Counted from the first letter of the stretch, positions 17,102 through 26,820 are shown. The stretch is DNA of 64,000 nt from Leuconostoc gelidum subsp. gelidum KCTC 3527 (GCF_000166715.1 NZ_AEMI01000038.1:1-64000), one strand, 5' to 3'. A program made the numbers and translations. The notes: generated by a model from the sequence alone, not told the origin.

Positions 17102-19042
17102 ATGAAGTATAATGAAGTTGCAAATCGTGTTATGAATGCGGTTGGAAAAGATAATATTGTTGCTGCAGCTCACTGTGCCACGCGATTACGTTTGGTCGTT
17201 AAAGATGTCAAAAAAATTGACCAAACAGCATTAGATGATGATCCAGATCTTAAGGGAACATTTAATGCCAATGGGCAATATCAAATTATTGTTGGGCCTG
17301 GTGATGTTAATGGTGTTTATGATGAATTTGTAAAGATGACTGGTGTTAAACAGGCATCAACAGATGATTTAAAAGAAATCGCTGCAAAATCAGGTAAAAA
17401 AAATCCATTAATGGATTTAATTAAAGTTTTGTCAGACATCTTTGTCCCATTGATTCCTGCCTTGGTTGCCGGTGGTTTGCTGATGGCGTTAAACAACATT
17501 TTAACGCAACCCTTTGGAACTAAGTCGTTAGTAGAGATGTATCCCAATATTCAGGGATTAGCAGAAATGGTCAATCTCATGGCATCGGCACCATTTGCAT
17601 TCTTACCAATTTTAATTGGTATAACAGCAACGCGTCGATTTGGTGGGAATGAAATTCTTGGCGCCGCAGCTGGTATGATGCTTGTTATGCCAAGCTTGAT
17701 TAATGGATACGGCGTTGCTGAAGCAGTTGCTACTGGCAAGATGCCGTCTTGGGACTTGTTTGGTCTATCAGTTGCACAGGCGGGCTATCAAGGGCAAGTA
17801 TTGCCAATCATTGGTGTTGCGTTTATCTTGGCAACACTTGAAAAGTTTTTCCACAAGCATTTAAAAGGCGCGATTGATTTCACATTTACGCCTATGTTAG
17901 CACTTTTGATTACAGGATTTGTCACATTTATTGTTGTTGGTCCGGTATTACGTGTCGTGTCAAATGGTATTACAGATGGTTTAGTTTGGTTGGTGACTAC
18001 ATTTGGCTTTGTCGGATATGGTGTATTTGGATCATTTTATTCAGCGATTGTTATTACTGGTTTACACCAAAGTTTCCCAGCTATTGAAACACAATTGTTG
18101 GCAAATATTGCTAAAACAGGTGGTGATTTTATTTTTCCAATCGCCACAGCAGCAAACGTTGCGCAAGGTGCCGCAACGTTTGCAATATACTTCTTAGCTA
18201 AAGGCAACACCAAGTTACGTGCTTTATCATCGTCAGCAGGTGCCTCTGCGATGTTAGGCATTACAGAACCTGCTTTATTCGGTGTTAACTTAAAATATCG
18301 TTTTCCATTCTTTATTGCATTAGGTTCATCAGGTGTGGCTAGTTTGGTTATGGGTTTGTTTCATGTGATGTCTTCATCATTAGGACCTGCAGGTGTCATC
18401 GGATTCATTGCAATTCCAACAAACAAATGGGTTGGCTTTTTCTTAGCAATTATTGTTAGTTTTGGTCTATCGTTTGTAGTAACATTAATTTACGGTCGTT
18501 CACATATGCCTGAAGTCAACGCAGCAACAGTAACAAATGTTCATCCAAATCAAGTTGCAGGTTTTGAAATTAATGCACCAGTTGCCGGTGAACTTGTTGA
18601 TATGACAACTGTTAAAGATGCAGTATTCTCAAGTGGTATGATGGGTAAAGGCATTGCAATTGAACCAGAAGACAATAAAATATTTGCGCCTATTGATGGC
18701 GAAGTTACGGTTGCATATGCAACAAAACATGCGTATGGTCTGAAGTCAAATGATGGTGTTGAGGTGCTTATTCATATTGGTATTGATACAGTAAATTTGG
18801 ATGGTAAAGGATTTACCAGTCAAGTCACACAAGGGCAACAAGTTCATAGAGGTGACTTACTTGGTACGTTTGATAAACAGGCTATAGTAGATGCTGGTTA
18901 TCCTGTAACCACAATGGTTATTGTTACAAACACGAATAGTTTTCCAGATGTTGCCCTAGATACAAATTATGGTAACACAGTACAGTCGAATGATGTTATT
19001 ATGACTGTTGTACCACAAAGTAATACAATTATTGAGGCGTAA
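17102..19042 (+). CDS. scrA: Sucrose PTS transporter, EIIBCA
   Basis: 646 residues in order EIIB (1-85, phospho-cysteine in [10 protein letters not shown]), EIIC (about 100-470, ten or so membrane helices, with [14 protein letters not shown]) and EIIA (about 490-640, active histidine in [13 protein letters not shown]). It takes up sucrose and delivers sucrose-6-phosphate inside the cell. The specificity is inferred from the neighbouring sucrose-6-phosphate hydrolase and repressor. GCAGGGA precedes the ATG. It begins the scrAB operon. Confidence 0.92.
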   Translation: MKYNEVANRVMNAVGKDNIVAAAHCATRLRLVVKDVKKIDQTALDDDPDLKGTFNANGQYQIIVGPGDVNGVYDEFVKMTGVKQASTDDLKEIAAKSGKKNPLMDLIKVLSDIFVPLIPALVAGGLLMALNNILTQPFGTKSLVEMYPNIQGLAEMVNLMASAPFAFLPILIGITATRRFGGNEILGAAAGMMLVMPSLINGYGVAEAVATGKMPSWDLFGLSVAQAGYQGQVLPIIGVAFILATLEKFFHKHLKGAIDFTFTPMLALLITGFVTFIVVGPVLRVVSNGITDGLVWLVTTFGFVGYGVFGSFYSAIVITGLHQSFPAIETQLLANIAKTGGDFIFPIATAANVAQGAATFAIYFLAKGNTKLRALSSSAGASAMLGITEPALFGVNLKYRFPFFIALGSSGVASLVMGLFHVMSSSLGPAGVIGFIAIPTNKWVGFFLAIIVSFGLSFVVTLIYGRSHMPEVNAATVTNVHPNQVAGFEINAPVAGELVDMTTVKDAVFSSGMMGKGIAIEPEDNKIFAPIDGEVTVAYATKHAYGLKSNDGVEVLIHIGIDTVNLDGKGFTSQVTQGQQVHRGDLLGTFDKQAIVDAGYPVTTMVIVTNTNSFPDVALDTNYGNTVQSNDVIMTVVPQSNTIIEA

Positions 19043-19052
19043 GGGGAGATTA

Positions 19053-20318
19053 ATGTTAGTTACAAATGATGCAGTGAGTTTCGAAAAATTTCATTTATAT
19101 CCTACCAAAGGATTATTAAATGATCCCAACGGTTTAATATTTTTTAAGGGACAATACCATGTGTTTTATCAATGGAATCCATATGCCTGTGACCATACGT
19201 ATAAAGAGTGGGGTCACTTCGTTTCTGATGATTTAAAAAAATGGCAACGTGTTGAAACTGCATTAAAACCATCACTTGAAGATTTGGATAGTGCAGGTAT
19301 ATACTCAGGCACAGCTTTTGTACACGAAAATCAGTTATACGTTTTTTATACGGGAAATGTTCGTGATACTTCGGGCCACAGTGTTAAATCATCACAGATG
19401 TGGGCAGTCAGTGATGATGGGATTCATTTTAAAAAACTCGGTGAATTATTTCCCCATCCAAATGGATTTACGAAAGACGTTCGTGACCCTATGATCTGGC
19501 AAGGAAAAAATGGTCATTATTTTCTTATACTGGGTGCGCAACATAGCAACAAAGTTGGTGACATTATTATCTATGAATCAATTGATTTCAAAAAATGGTC
19601 TTATCGTGGATCGTTAATTGAAAATCAAGTATTAGACGTACGCGGATACATGTTAGAGTGTCCAAATTTCATTGAAGTTGATGGGAAACAAATTTTAATG
19701 TTTTCACCGCAAGGACTCGCCGCAGACCCAAAAAATAATCGTTATGAAAATATTCATAACACGGGTTATGTGATTGGTAAGTTTGATGAAAAAAGTGCGC
19801 GATTCAACGTCATAACAGATTTTAAAGAAGTTGATCATGGATTTGAATTCTACGCACCCCAAACTATGGTTGCCCCAGATGGGCGGCGTATTATGTGGGG
19901 ATGGGCAGGTATGATGACACCTGAACGTGAAGCGGCTGTACCCACTATTCAAAACCGGAAATGGGTACATGTTCTAAGTTTACCGCGTGAGTTGCATGTG
20001 AATGATAAATTACAATTGGTACAGCAACCAATTACTGAAATTATTGATACAGCTGTCTTGACCTCGTTTGATAATGTGAGTATTGGTCAGTACCGTATAC
20101 CCACAACAGCTGATTGGACGATAAAATTTAGTGATCGTGCAATGCTGTCACGACATCATAATGAATTAGTATTTGAACGACAGCAATGGGAATCAGATCA
20201 AGTTGAGACTAGGCAATTAACGGGGGATTTAAATAATTTACTCCTAATTGTAGATGTTGATGTGATTGAAGTTTATACTGATGATGGTTTAAATGCTATG
20301 ACGGCGAGATGGTTTTGA
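19053..20318 (+). CDS. scrB: Sucrose-6-phosphate hydrolase (GH32)
   Basis: 421 residues. It hydrolyses the sucrose-6-phosphate made by ScrA to glucose-6-phosphate and fructose. LLNDPNGLIFF carries the nucleophile aspartate, VRDPMIW the middle RDP motif and MLECPNFIEV the acid/base glutamate, giving the GH32 beta-propeller. The C-terminal beta-sandwich is short, as in intracellular enzymes, and there is no signal peptide. The ORF extends upstream into scrA, but the ATG at 19053 follows AAGGGGAG and starts 10 nt after the scrA stop. No fructokinase gene is adjacent. Confidence 0.93.
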   Translation: MLVTNDAVSFEKFHLYPTKGLLNDPNGLIFFKGQYHVFYQWNPYACDHTYKEWGHFVSDDLKKWQRVETALKPSLEDLDSAGIYSGTAFVHENQLYVFYTGNVRDTSGHSVKSSQMWAVSDDGIHFKKLGELFPHPNGFTKDVRDPMIWQGKNGHYFLILGAQHSNKVGDIIIYESIDFKKWSYRGSLIENQVLDVRGYMLECPNFIEVDGKQILMFSPQGLAADPKNNRYENIHNTGYVIGKFDEKSARFNVITDFKEVDHGFEFYAPQTMVAPDGRRIMWGWAGMMTPEREAAVPTIQNRKWVHVLSLPRELHVNDKLQLVQQPITEIIDTAVLTSFDNVSIGQYRIPTTADWTIKFSDRAMLSRHHNELVFERQQWESDQVETRQLTGDLNNLLLIVDVDVIEVYTDDGLNAMTARWF

Positions 20319-20326
20319 ATAATAAT

Positions 20327-20364
20327 AAAAAACTAGGTGAGATTTTTATCTCACCTAGTTTTTT
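20327..20364 (+). terminator. Bidirectional terminator between scrB and the RNase H-like gene
   Basis: A 17-bp stem: AAAAAACTAGGTGAGAT pairs with ATCTCACCTAGTTTTTT around TTTT. It overlaps the last bases of the convergent gene. Confidence 0.9.
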
Positions 20365-20737
20365 ACTTTAATGCCTGTAAGGCAAGGTTATGGGCGCCTA
20401 AGTTTTCTTTTTCAGGTAACCATTGGCTTAAAAATAATTTGTGACATGACACTAATGTGCTAATTTCATCAACATAAATTTGGTAATGTTTAGCATATTT
20501 TTTATGTATGGCATCAATTAGTATTTGAGAATCACTATACAGTTGTATCATATCAGTTGTATTATCAAGTGTTTTTAACGCCCAAATCAATGCAAGAAAC
20601 TCAGCTTCTTGATTGTTTTGCGTATGTGGCAAGTCACTTTTAAGTTGACGTTGTTTATTATTGGTAATAATAACTGCGCCAGCAGTACTTTGTCCAGTTT
20701 GTATATTACGGGCTGCATCAACAAAAATTTTGATCAT
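20363..20737 (-). CDS. Ribonuclease HI-like protein
   Basis: 124 residues with the RNase H fold. Acidic residues that bind metal in the family appear at D7 (IFVDAARN), E46 (AEFLALIWAL) and D69 (LYSDSQ). The fourth position, Asp134 in E. coli, is N117 here (AHNLALQ). Known work on E. coli suggests Asn at that site can still allow activity, so it may degrade RNA in RNA-DNA hybrids. The frame opens at a GTG (20746), but the ATG at 20737 has AAGGTGG at normal spacing. It diverges from ebsA. Confidence 0.75.
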   Translation of the reverse strand: MIKIFVDAARNIQTGQSTAGAVIITNNKQRQLKSDLPHTQNNQEAEFLALIWALKTLDNTTDMIQLYSDSQILIDAIHKKYAKHYQIYVDEISTLVSCHKLFLSQWLPEKENLGAHNLALQALK

Positions 20738-20921
20738 AGTATCCACCTTATTGTCATAATTTTTGAATTTCTTTTTCGATTAAATTATACCTTGTTTTCT
20801 GAAAAAAGTTATCGAATTACAATCAAAATACATGGTAAAATAGATTGAGGCATGATTTCATAGATATATTGTTATTCTGTGAATAAACCATATTTTATTG
20901 TAATGAAACTGGAGCAGAAAA

Positions 20922-21323
20922 ATGATCCCTAAACGTGGATACTTTCAACCATTAGATATAACAGGACAAATAGGCTGGCTTTGGTGGTTTATATTGTTCA
21001 TGGCTGGTATCATATTATGGAGTGAAACAACATTTAAATTAGAAATGGTGCCAATCATCTATCTCTTACTTATGTTAGTACTAGGTATCACAATTATTTT
21101 ACGTCGTCGTGTTTATGTTGCGGGCGCACAATTATTTTTGGGACGCGTCTTTGTCTCAGATTACGAAAAAATTTCTCTTACAACTATGGTTAACTGGCAA
21201 CTAAATGGCCGTGTGCTATCGTTTACACGTGCTGGACGGTCACGTAAATACTGGTTAAGTCAAAACATTGCAAAGCAAATTAAGGAATACATGACTACTC
21301 ATGACAAAAAAGATAACGATTAA
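20922..21323 (+). CDS. EbsA-like small membrane protein
   Basis: 133 residues with two close hydrophobic helices (about 20-37 and 43-62) and a soluble C-terminal half rich in Arg (LRRRVYVAG, SFTRAGRSRKYWLS). Size, topology and closeness to an RNase HI-like gene resemble the EbsA family of enterococci and lactobacilli, but I recognise this by layout more than by motif. TGGAG precedes the ATG. It overlaps rluD by 23 nt, so the two are translationally linked. Confidence 0.55.
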   Translation: MIPKRGYFQPLDITGQIGWLWWFILFMAGIILWSETTFKLEMVPIIYLLLMLVLGITIILRRRVYVAGAQLFLGRVFVSDYEKISLTTMVNWQLNGRVLSFTRAGRSRKYWLSQNIAKQIKEYMTTHDKKDND

Positions 21324-22227
21324 TATTATTGATCAAATAGGTCGCATTGATGTAATTTTAGCAAAAGAAAACTTACCATATTCGCGCACAACATTAGCAG
21401 ATTGGTTACAAACCGGACACATTTTAGTGAATGGCATTCAGGTGAAAAGAGCCTATAAAGTAACAGCGGGTGATACAATCAGCATTATACCGCCAGCAGT
21501 GACAACAACTGAAATCATTGCAGAAGACATACCACTTGAGATTATTTATGAAGACGATGATATTTTGGTTGTTGATAAACCCCAGGGGATGGTTGTTCAT
21601 CCGGCTGTAGGACATAGCACTGGTACACTTGTTAACGCATTACTCTTTCATGCGCCGCTGTCAACAATTAACGGTGAGTTCAGACCAGGAATTGTTCATC
21701 GTATTGATCGTGATACCAGCGGTTTATTGATGGTTGCAAAAAATGATCAGGCCCATCAGGGGCTTTCAGCACAACTTAAAGCACATAAAAATGATCGCAT
21801 TTATTATGCATTAGTGCGTGGTGAATTTGTTGAAAATTCCGGCACAATTAATGCACCGATTAGTCGTCATAAAGTAGATCGAAAAAAACAGGCTGTGCAA
21901 GAAGGTGGCCGTGAGGCAATAACACATTTTGAAGTGATTGAACGATATGTTGGTTATACGCTGCTGAAAGTGCGTTTAGAAACAGGTCGGACACATCAAA
22001 TTCGTGTGCACATGACGTATATTGGTCATCCAGTTGTTGGTGATCCAGTTTATGGCTCTGCCCAAAACCTAGCTGGAGTCAAGCTAAAAGGACAAATGTT
22101 GCATGCCAAAACTTTATCATTAACACAACCAAAAACTGGGAAAGAATTAAGATTTGATAGCGCGTTACCTGCTTATTTTAAAGATGCTTTGGCAACACTA
22201 ACACCAATTATTCAAAACGATAATTAA
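21301..22227 (+). CDS. rluD: RluD-family 23S rRNA pseudouridine synthase
   Basis: 308 residues. An N-terminal S4 RNA-binding domain (to about residue 65) is followed by the RluA/RluD catalytic domain, with the nucleophile aspartate in HRIDRDTSGLLMVAK and the ETGRTHQIRVHM motif. It converts specific uridines of 23S rRNA (helix 69 in RluD) to pseudouridine. It starts inside the 3' end of the preceding gene and precedes pyrR by 48 nt, an order known from other lactic acid bacteria. Confidence 0.93.
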   Translation: MTKKITINIIDQIGRIDVILAKENLPYSRTTLADWLQTGHILVNGIQVKRAYKVTAGDTISIIPPAVTTTEIIAEDIPLEIIYEDDDILVVDKPQGMVVHPAVGHSTGTLVNALLFHAPLSTINGEFRPGIVHRIDRDTSGLLMVAKNDQAHQGLSAQLKAHKNDRIYYALVRGEFVENSGTINAPISRHKVDRKKQAVQEGGREAITHFEVIERYVGYTLLKVRLETGRTHQIRVHMTYIGHPVVGDPVYGSAQNLAGVKLKGQMLHAKTLSLTQPKTGKELRFDSALPAYFKDALATLTPIIQNDN

Positions 22228-22234
22228 GTTATTT

Positions 22235-22275
22235 GAAAGGAAAAGTATGTTGTTTAAATAACATACGCAACTATT
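22235..22275 (+). promoter_or_regulatory. SD and start of pyrR separated by a hairpin
   Basis: GAAAGGA (22235-22241) is 34 nt from the pyrR ATG. GTATGTTGT (22245-22253) pairs with ATAACATAC (22258-22266), 9 bp with one G-U and a TTAA loop, leaving 9 nt to the ATG. A four-codon frame (ATG TTG TTT AAA TAA) starting at 22247 lies in the hairpin with good SD spacing. Confidence 0.65.
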
Positions 22276-22803
22276 ATGACAAATAAAGAAGTACTTGATA
22301 ATGCCTCGTTGCAACGTGCATTGACGCGTATTACATATGAAATTATCGAACGAAACAAGGGTGGTCAAGATTTAATTCTTGTCGGTATTAAAACGCGCGG
22401 TGAATTTTTAGCGCAACGTATTGCTAGTCGCTTAGAGCAACTAGAAGGTGTGAAAATTCCCGTGATGGCAATTGACATCACTAATTTTCGTGACGATGTT
22501 TTAAATCAAGAAGATAACCTAGGCTTGAATGAGGAAGAAAAAAATAATATTGCTGATAAAAATATTGTTTTGATTGATGATGTCTTATTTACTGGGCGAA
22601 CAATACGTGCCGCATTAGATGCGTTGATACATATAGGACGCCCAAATAGTATTTCTCTGGCTGTTTTGGTAGATCGTGGTCATCGTGAATTACCAATACG
22701 TGCAGATTTTGTTGGTAAAAATATTCCAACAGCTCAAAATGAAAAAATCAAAGTACTGGTTCAAGAAATTGATGGCCATGATGCCGTCGAAATCGTACAT
22801 TAA
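22276..22803 (+). CDS. pyrR: PyrR: pyr attenuation regulator / uracil phosphoribosyltransferase
   Basis: 175 residues. The PRPP-binding loop [20 protein letters not shown] (about 95-114) and the basic RNA-binding surface residues typical of PyrR are present. PyrR binds pyr mRNA when UMP is high and promotes early termination; most also have weak UPRTase activity. It is followed not by a normal pyr biosynthesis operon but by carA and carB paralogues lacking active-site residues. I found no obvious PyrR-type antiterminator in the 48 nt before it. Confidence 0.92.
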   Translation: MTNKEVLDNASLQRALTRITYEIIERNKGGQDLILVGIKTRGEFLAQRIASRLEQLEGVKIPVMAIDITNFRDDVLNQEDNLGLNEEEKNNIADKNIVLIDDVLFTGRTIRAALDALIHIGRPNSISLAVLVDRGHRELPIRADFVGKNIPTAQNEKIKVLVQEIDGHDAVEIVH

Positions 22804-22804
22804 G

Positions 22805-22873
22805 AGGAGATGTAAGTGCACGGAGTTCAGAGTGATAATTTTACTGATGATGTGAATTTACAAGTGTAAAAAT
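22805..22873 (+). promoter_or_regulatory. SD and start of carA separated by a possible hairpin
   Basis: AGGAGA (22805-22810) is 63 nt from the ATG at 22874. TGTAAGT (22811-22817) can pair with ATTTACA (22856-22862), leaving 11 nt to the ATG; inner TTCA/TGAA pairing is an alternative. A GTG at 22816 opens a 17-codon frame ending at TAA 22867-22869. The fold is the least certain of the six. Confidence 0.4.
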
Positions 22874-23959
22874 ATGATGCAACGTCACTTAATTCTTGAA
22901 GATGGGACGATATTTCCGGGACTTGGCTTTGGGGCACCGGCAACCACTTTTGGAGAAATTATTTTTCATACTGCCATGACTGGCTATCAAGAAATCATTA
23001 CTGACCCAATATATGACGGTCAAATGATTGTTTTTGCGACGCCTGTTGTTGGTGCATCGGGCATTCATGCAGAAGCTTATGAGTCAGTTAAACCAACTAT
23101 TAGCGGCATGATTGTTCATGATTTGGCTGAAGTATCTGTTAATCGCCAGCGTCGTATGAATTTAGATCGTTTTTTAAAGCAACATAATATTCCTGGACTA
23201 TATCAAGTTGATACACGTCAACTTATTAGACATTTACGTGAGACTGGTCCACAAAAAGCGAGTATCGTTGATTTTGCGGATGAACATGCTATCGATCAAT
23301 TAGTTGCAACTGTTTTGACGAATAAACAGGTTCAAAGTACTGCAACGCCAAAACCATATGCTAATCCAGGTCGGGGACGGCATATTGTTGTTATTGACTT
23401 TGGACTAAAACATGGTATTTTACGTATGTTGGGTGATTATGATGCTAATGTGTCAGTCTTACCCTATACGACCAGTGTGGCAGAAGTTCTGACATTGGAT
23501 CCTGATGGTATTATTTTGTCTACTGGTCCAGGGGATCCTAGAACATTACCAGATAGTGTTTTAACGTTAATTCGTGTTTTACAATCGAAAGTGCCTATGT
23601 TAGGAATTGGTCTAGGACATGAATTATTTGCATTAGCAAATGATGCAGAACTGATGCCCTTACCTTCAGAACATCATGGTATGAACCATCCAATCCAAGA
23701 AATTATTACACGTCAAATTTTTTATGCAATGCAGGGTCAAGGCTATGCGGTGGATGCATCATCAATTAACCGTAAAAAACTATTTGTGACTTACCGTGAT
23801 CTTGTAGATGGCGCAGTTCAAGGATTACGACATCGTGAATTTCCAGCCTTTAGTGTACAATTTTTCCCTGATGCTGCGCCAGGTCCGCTTGAAGCAACAA
23901 CTGTATTTGCAGATTTCTTTGAAACGGTAGAAGATTATGTCGAACATTACAATCAATAA
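22874..23959 (+). CDS. CarA paralogue, glutaminase site missing
   Basis: 361 residues, normal length for the carbamoyl-phosphate synthase small subunit, with the family N-terminus (RHLILEDGTIFPG, MTGYQEIITDP, YQVDTRQLIRHLRE) and a class I glutamine amidotransferase domain (STGPGDPRTL). The catalytic centre is changed at all three positions: the Cys of GICLGH is Gly246 (GIGLGHE), and the His and Glu of the C-terminal QFHPE motif are Phe331 and Asp333. Glutamine hydrolysis by the usual route should be impossible. The frame is intact and overlaps carB by 23 nt, as in a maintained operon. It could be ammonia-dependent, structural or regulatory. Confidence 0.85.
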   Translation: MMQRHLILEDGTIFPGLGFGAPATTFGEIIFHTAMTGYQEIITDPIYDGQMIVFATPVVGASGIHAEAYESVKPTISGMIVHDLAEVSVNRQRRMNLDRFLKQHNIPGLYQVDTRQLIRHLRETGPQKASIVDFADEHAIDQLVATVLTNKQVQSTATPKPYANPGRGRHIVVIDFGLKHGILRMLGDYDANVSVLPYTTSVAEVLTLDPDGIILSTGPGDPRTLPDSVLTLIRVLQSKVPMLGIGLGHELFALANDAELMPLPSEHHGMNHPIQEIITRQIFYAMQGQGYAVDASSINRKKLFVTYRDLVDGAVQGLRHREFPAFSVQFFPDAAPGPLEATTVFADFFETVEDYVEHYNQ

Positions 23960-26450
23960 TAAAATCAAAAAAATATTATTTATCGGTGCTGGTGCAAATG
24001 ATTTTGGTCGCGAAGCAGAGCATGACGCGGCAATATATCAAGTGATGCCGGAATTACGAGGGCATGGCATTGAAGTTTTTGTAGTGGATGAAAATCCTTA
24101 CGCATTGTCGCTAGAAAGTTTGGCAGCGACAACTTTTTGGGAACCATTAACGATTGAAAACTTAAAAAAAATAGTTAAAGAAAATAACATCGATACGGTT
24201 GCACCTTTGTTTGGAGGTGAAGCATCGCTACGTTTGTGGGCAGAGGTGGTACAAAGTTGGGAACATGGTGATGGATCTGTACCAAATACACTTGGACTGA
24301 GTATTGAGATGTTACTCAAAGTGAATAATATTCCGGCTTTGACTGCGTATATGGCTAAAAATGGGTTACCTGTCATCAATAATTATGTGCTGAAAGCACA
24401 AGATGAAGCTAACGAACTGTTACGTGAATTACAGTTACCATTGATGATACGGGCTTTACATCCAAACCAAACTAATACACGCCATATTGTGGAACGGTTA
24501 GATGACTTTGAGGAGGCTGTTAATCTTGCAAAATTGCAATCTGTTACACAAGAGGTCATCATCTCTAAAGCGATTAATGGGTTAAAAGAAGTTAGTATAG
24601 AGGTACTGCGCGATTTTCGTGGCAATAAAATGCAGATTGGTGCAAGCGAGGATATGGATCCTATTGGCATTCATACAGCAGATTCACTTAGCGTGTCGCC
24701 CATTTTAACAATTCAAGATCAGTTGATTAGCAAAATGCGTGATTATGCATTTAGAGTAGCTGATATATTACAACTGCAGGGTGTTATGCATGTGCAATTT
24801 GCGGTTGATGATGATACAAATAAAATTTATATTATCAAAGTATCACCTTATATAGATCAAATGGCAACACGCATGTCATTAGCCACAGGTTATCCGACGA
24901 TGCTTGTGACTATCAACTTAGCCCTGGGTGTCGCATTAGAAGATATTGTTTTACCACATAATTTTGGTAAAAATACCGCTATAATGGAACCGATGATGGA
25001 TCATGTGGTTGTAAAGTTGCCTGTGTTTCCATTTGGAGAATTAGCTCAAGCGGGTGTGCATGTTAATCGACAGCTCAATAGTGTGCAAAAATCTATTGGG
25101 ACAACTCTTGGATTTGGCCGAACATTTATTGAGGCCTTAGAAAAAGCGATTCGATCAGCTCATTTCAATAATGCTAGTTTTTCACCAACAAATATGGCAT
25201 ATATTAATGATGATGAATTGATTCAGCAGCTCATTCATCCACAGGATAACCGTGTGTTGCTGTTAATTGAAGCCATTAAACGTGGTTATGAAATTGATGA
25301 ATTAGCAGAATTAACAGCCATTGATGAATTCTATTTTTATCAACTGAAACATTTGCATACATTGGAGGAAGAGATCGAGGCGGATATAGATAGCATTAAA
25401 TCCTTACGACGTGGTAAAAAATATGGTTTATCCGACGGGCTACTCGCACGTTTTTGGCATACAGACTTTAACATTATTCGAACCTTAGCAAAAGAAAACC
25501 ATATTGACGTCACTTACAAGGCAGTTGAGCCTTCTGCTGGTGAATTTCCTGAAAACGCACGCCAATATTATGCGACCTATGAATCGGAAAATGAATCGGT
25601 ACAAATTAACGCAGACTCAGTGTTAGTTATTGGTTCTGGTGCTTTTAGAATGGGGGACGCAGCGTCAGGTGGATATGCTACGACAATTACGATGTCTGAG
25701 TTACGTCGATTACAATACCCGACAATTATTATGAACAACAATCCAAGTGATGCGACGTTACTACCACATTTGGCTGATAAGCAGTACCTTGAACCGCTTG
25801 AAATATCGGATGTCATGCGGGTAGTAGAGTTGGAAAAACCGCAAGCTATTGTGATTCCAGGCAATCGTCGTAAACTAATTAAGGCTTTACGAGATCTAGG
25901 TCAACAGGTTATTATTTTGCCAAAGGAGAAACATACACCCAGTGGCCCAAATGAAAATCAATCAGAATTTGCATTAAATTTATTTTATGACGGACAAAAT
26001 ATTTATCCGATTAATCTCACGCAGCATATGGCAGGTGAAGTGCGTATTATTCCCCAAATTGCGAATTTGCCACATGAAATATCTCAAAAAGAAATAGACA
26101 GTCCTGGTGTTTATCAAATTATTTGGTATCAAAATACGGTTACATGGATTGACACTATTGATGCAGCAGATATTGTTCATGATTCTTGGTTGCGACCCAT
26201 GCCATTTGGTCAGATTGCTTATATGACAAAAGTCATGGACGTACAATGGATAAGATTAACAATACGGGCAGCATTGCATGAACTAACTGATCAAGATGTT
26301 ACAACATTGGAAACGATTAACCAGCAACCTATTGTTCAACCATTAAGCATGGTAGCTGCCGATGTGAATTATCGTTTGCATCTCCAACCCAGCGAAGTTA
26401 TTGATGGTACAAGATTTGAAATAGGTGTCGGTGTGAATTATTATGAGTGA
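23937..26450 (+). CDS. CarB paralogue, degenerate and lacking the second ATP-grasp domain
   Basis: 837 residues against about 1,060 for CarB. Recognisable parts: the first pre-ATP domain (ILFIGAGANDFG), an ATP-grasp-like domain (EDMDPIGIHTADS, HVQFAV), the oligomerisation helices and VEPSAGEF-YYATYE linker, and a second pre-ATP domain (VLVIGSGAFRMGD, IIMNNNPSD). Key residues are lost: the Gly-rich ATP loop reads RALHPNQTN (172-180), and the E-N-R Mg/ATP ligands (E299, N301, R303 in E. coli) are K301, S303 and Y305. After about residue 670 the second ATP-grasp and MGS-like domains are replaced by unrelated sequence. Carbamoyl phosphate synthesis seems excluded. There is no frameshift or stop. 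Confidence 0.85.
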   Translation: MSNITINNKIKKILFIGAGANDFGREAEHDAAIYQVMPELRGHGIEVFVVDENPYALSLESLAATTFWEPLTIENLKKIVKENNIDTVAPLFGGEASLRLWAEVVQSWEHGDGSVPNTLGLSIEMLLKVNNIPALTAYMAKNGLPVINNYVLKAQDEANELLRELQLPLMIRALHPNQTNTRHIVERLDDFEEAVNLAKLQSVTQEVIISKAINGLKEVSIEVLRDFRGNKMQIGASEDMDPIGIHTADSLSVSPILTIQDQLISKMRDYAFRVADILQLQGVMHVQFAVDDDTNKIYIIKVSPYIDQMATRMSLATGYPTMLVTINLALGVALEDIVLPHNFGKNTAIMEPMMDHVVVKLPVFPFGELAQAGVHVNRQLNSVQKSIGTTLGFGRTFIEALEKAIRSAHFNNASFSPTNMAYINDDELIQQLIHPQDNRVLLLIEAIKRGYEIDELAELTAIDEFYFYQLKHLHTLEEEIEADIDSIKSLRRGKKYGLSDGLLARFWHTDFNIIRTLAKENHIDVTYKAVEPSAGEFPENARQYYATYESENESVQINADSVLVIGSGAFRMGDAASGGYATTITMSELRRLQYPTIIMNNNPSDATLLPHLADKQYLEPLEISDVMRVVELEKPQAIVIPGNRRKLIKALRDLGQQVIILPKEKHTPSGPNENQSEFALNLFYDGQNIYPINLTQHMAGEVRIIPQIANLPHEISQKEIDSPGVYQIIWYQNTVTWIDTIDAADIVHDSWLRPMPFGQIAYMTKVMDVQWIRLTIRAALHELTDQDVTTLETINQQPIVQPLSMVAADVNYRLHLQPSEVIDGTRFEIGVGVNYYE

Positions 26451-26736
26451 TAGTAAAAAATACGACACCTATTTGTTTACTGGTGTATTGGTAGAGCAGG
26501 ACGCCTCGGGTAGGTATCAACCCAAAACTGGCGTTAAATCAAATGTTTGGCGAACTGGTAAACATACTAAAGGAAAATTCAAACAAATTGGGCAGGTTTT
26601 TTTAACGGAAAAAGGACAAGCTATAACTGTCCTCAATACTGAAAAATTACCTTTTAACAAACGACATAATTATTCCTCTTTACAACGTTGGACCAGAGAA
26701 CAAGTTAGTCTTGAATTATTAAAAGAGTGGTTATAA
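26443..26736 (+). CDS. Unknown 97-residue protein at the end of the pyrR operon
   Basis: It overlaps the carB-like gene by 8 nt (ATGAGTGA) and is followed by a strong terminator, so it is the last gene of the pyrR unit. The product is basic and soluble: an N-terminal part with YLFTGVLVEQD, a central GKHTKGKFKQIGQVFLTEKG and a C-terminal amphipathic helix ending KEWL. No signal, TM helix or metal motif is visible, and I do not recognise the family. Consistent tiling suggests a functional link to the CarA/CarB paralogues. Confidence 0.65.
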   Translation: MSDSKKYDTYLFTGVLVEQDASGRYQPKTGVKSNVWRTGKHTKGKFKQIGQVFLTEKGQAITVLNTEKLPFNKRHNYSSLQRWTREQVSLELLKEWL

Positions 26737-26750
26737 AAGTTAAACAGTAA

Positions 26751-26800
26751 AAAACGTGCATACAGAAAATATCAGTGTTATTTTCTGTATGCACGTTTTT
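26751..26800 (+). terminator. Bidirectional terminator after the pyrR operon
   Basis: A 21-bp perfect stem: AAAACGTGCATACAGAAAAT arm (26751-26770, plus A) and its complement at 26779-26799, loop of 7 nt, A- and T-runs at the ends. It serves the convergent MFS gene as well. Confidence 0.92.
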
Positions 26801-26820
26801 ATGTTATCTCTGAATACACT

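Noticed and set aside
22228-22275. PyrR-dependent attenuator before pyrR
   Set aside because: The gap is only 48 nt and holds a short hairpin without a terminator T-run or recognisable PyrR-binding loop.
23999-25864. Reverse-strand open frames within the carB-like gene
   Set aside because: They lie wholly inside a clear coding region, lack SDs and look like antisense shadows.
22874-26450. Sequencing errors or pseudogenes as explanation for carA/carB changes
   Set aside because: Both frames are long and uninterrupted, substitutions are in-frame at many separate active-site positions, and gene overlaps are kept.
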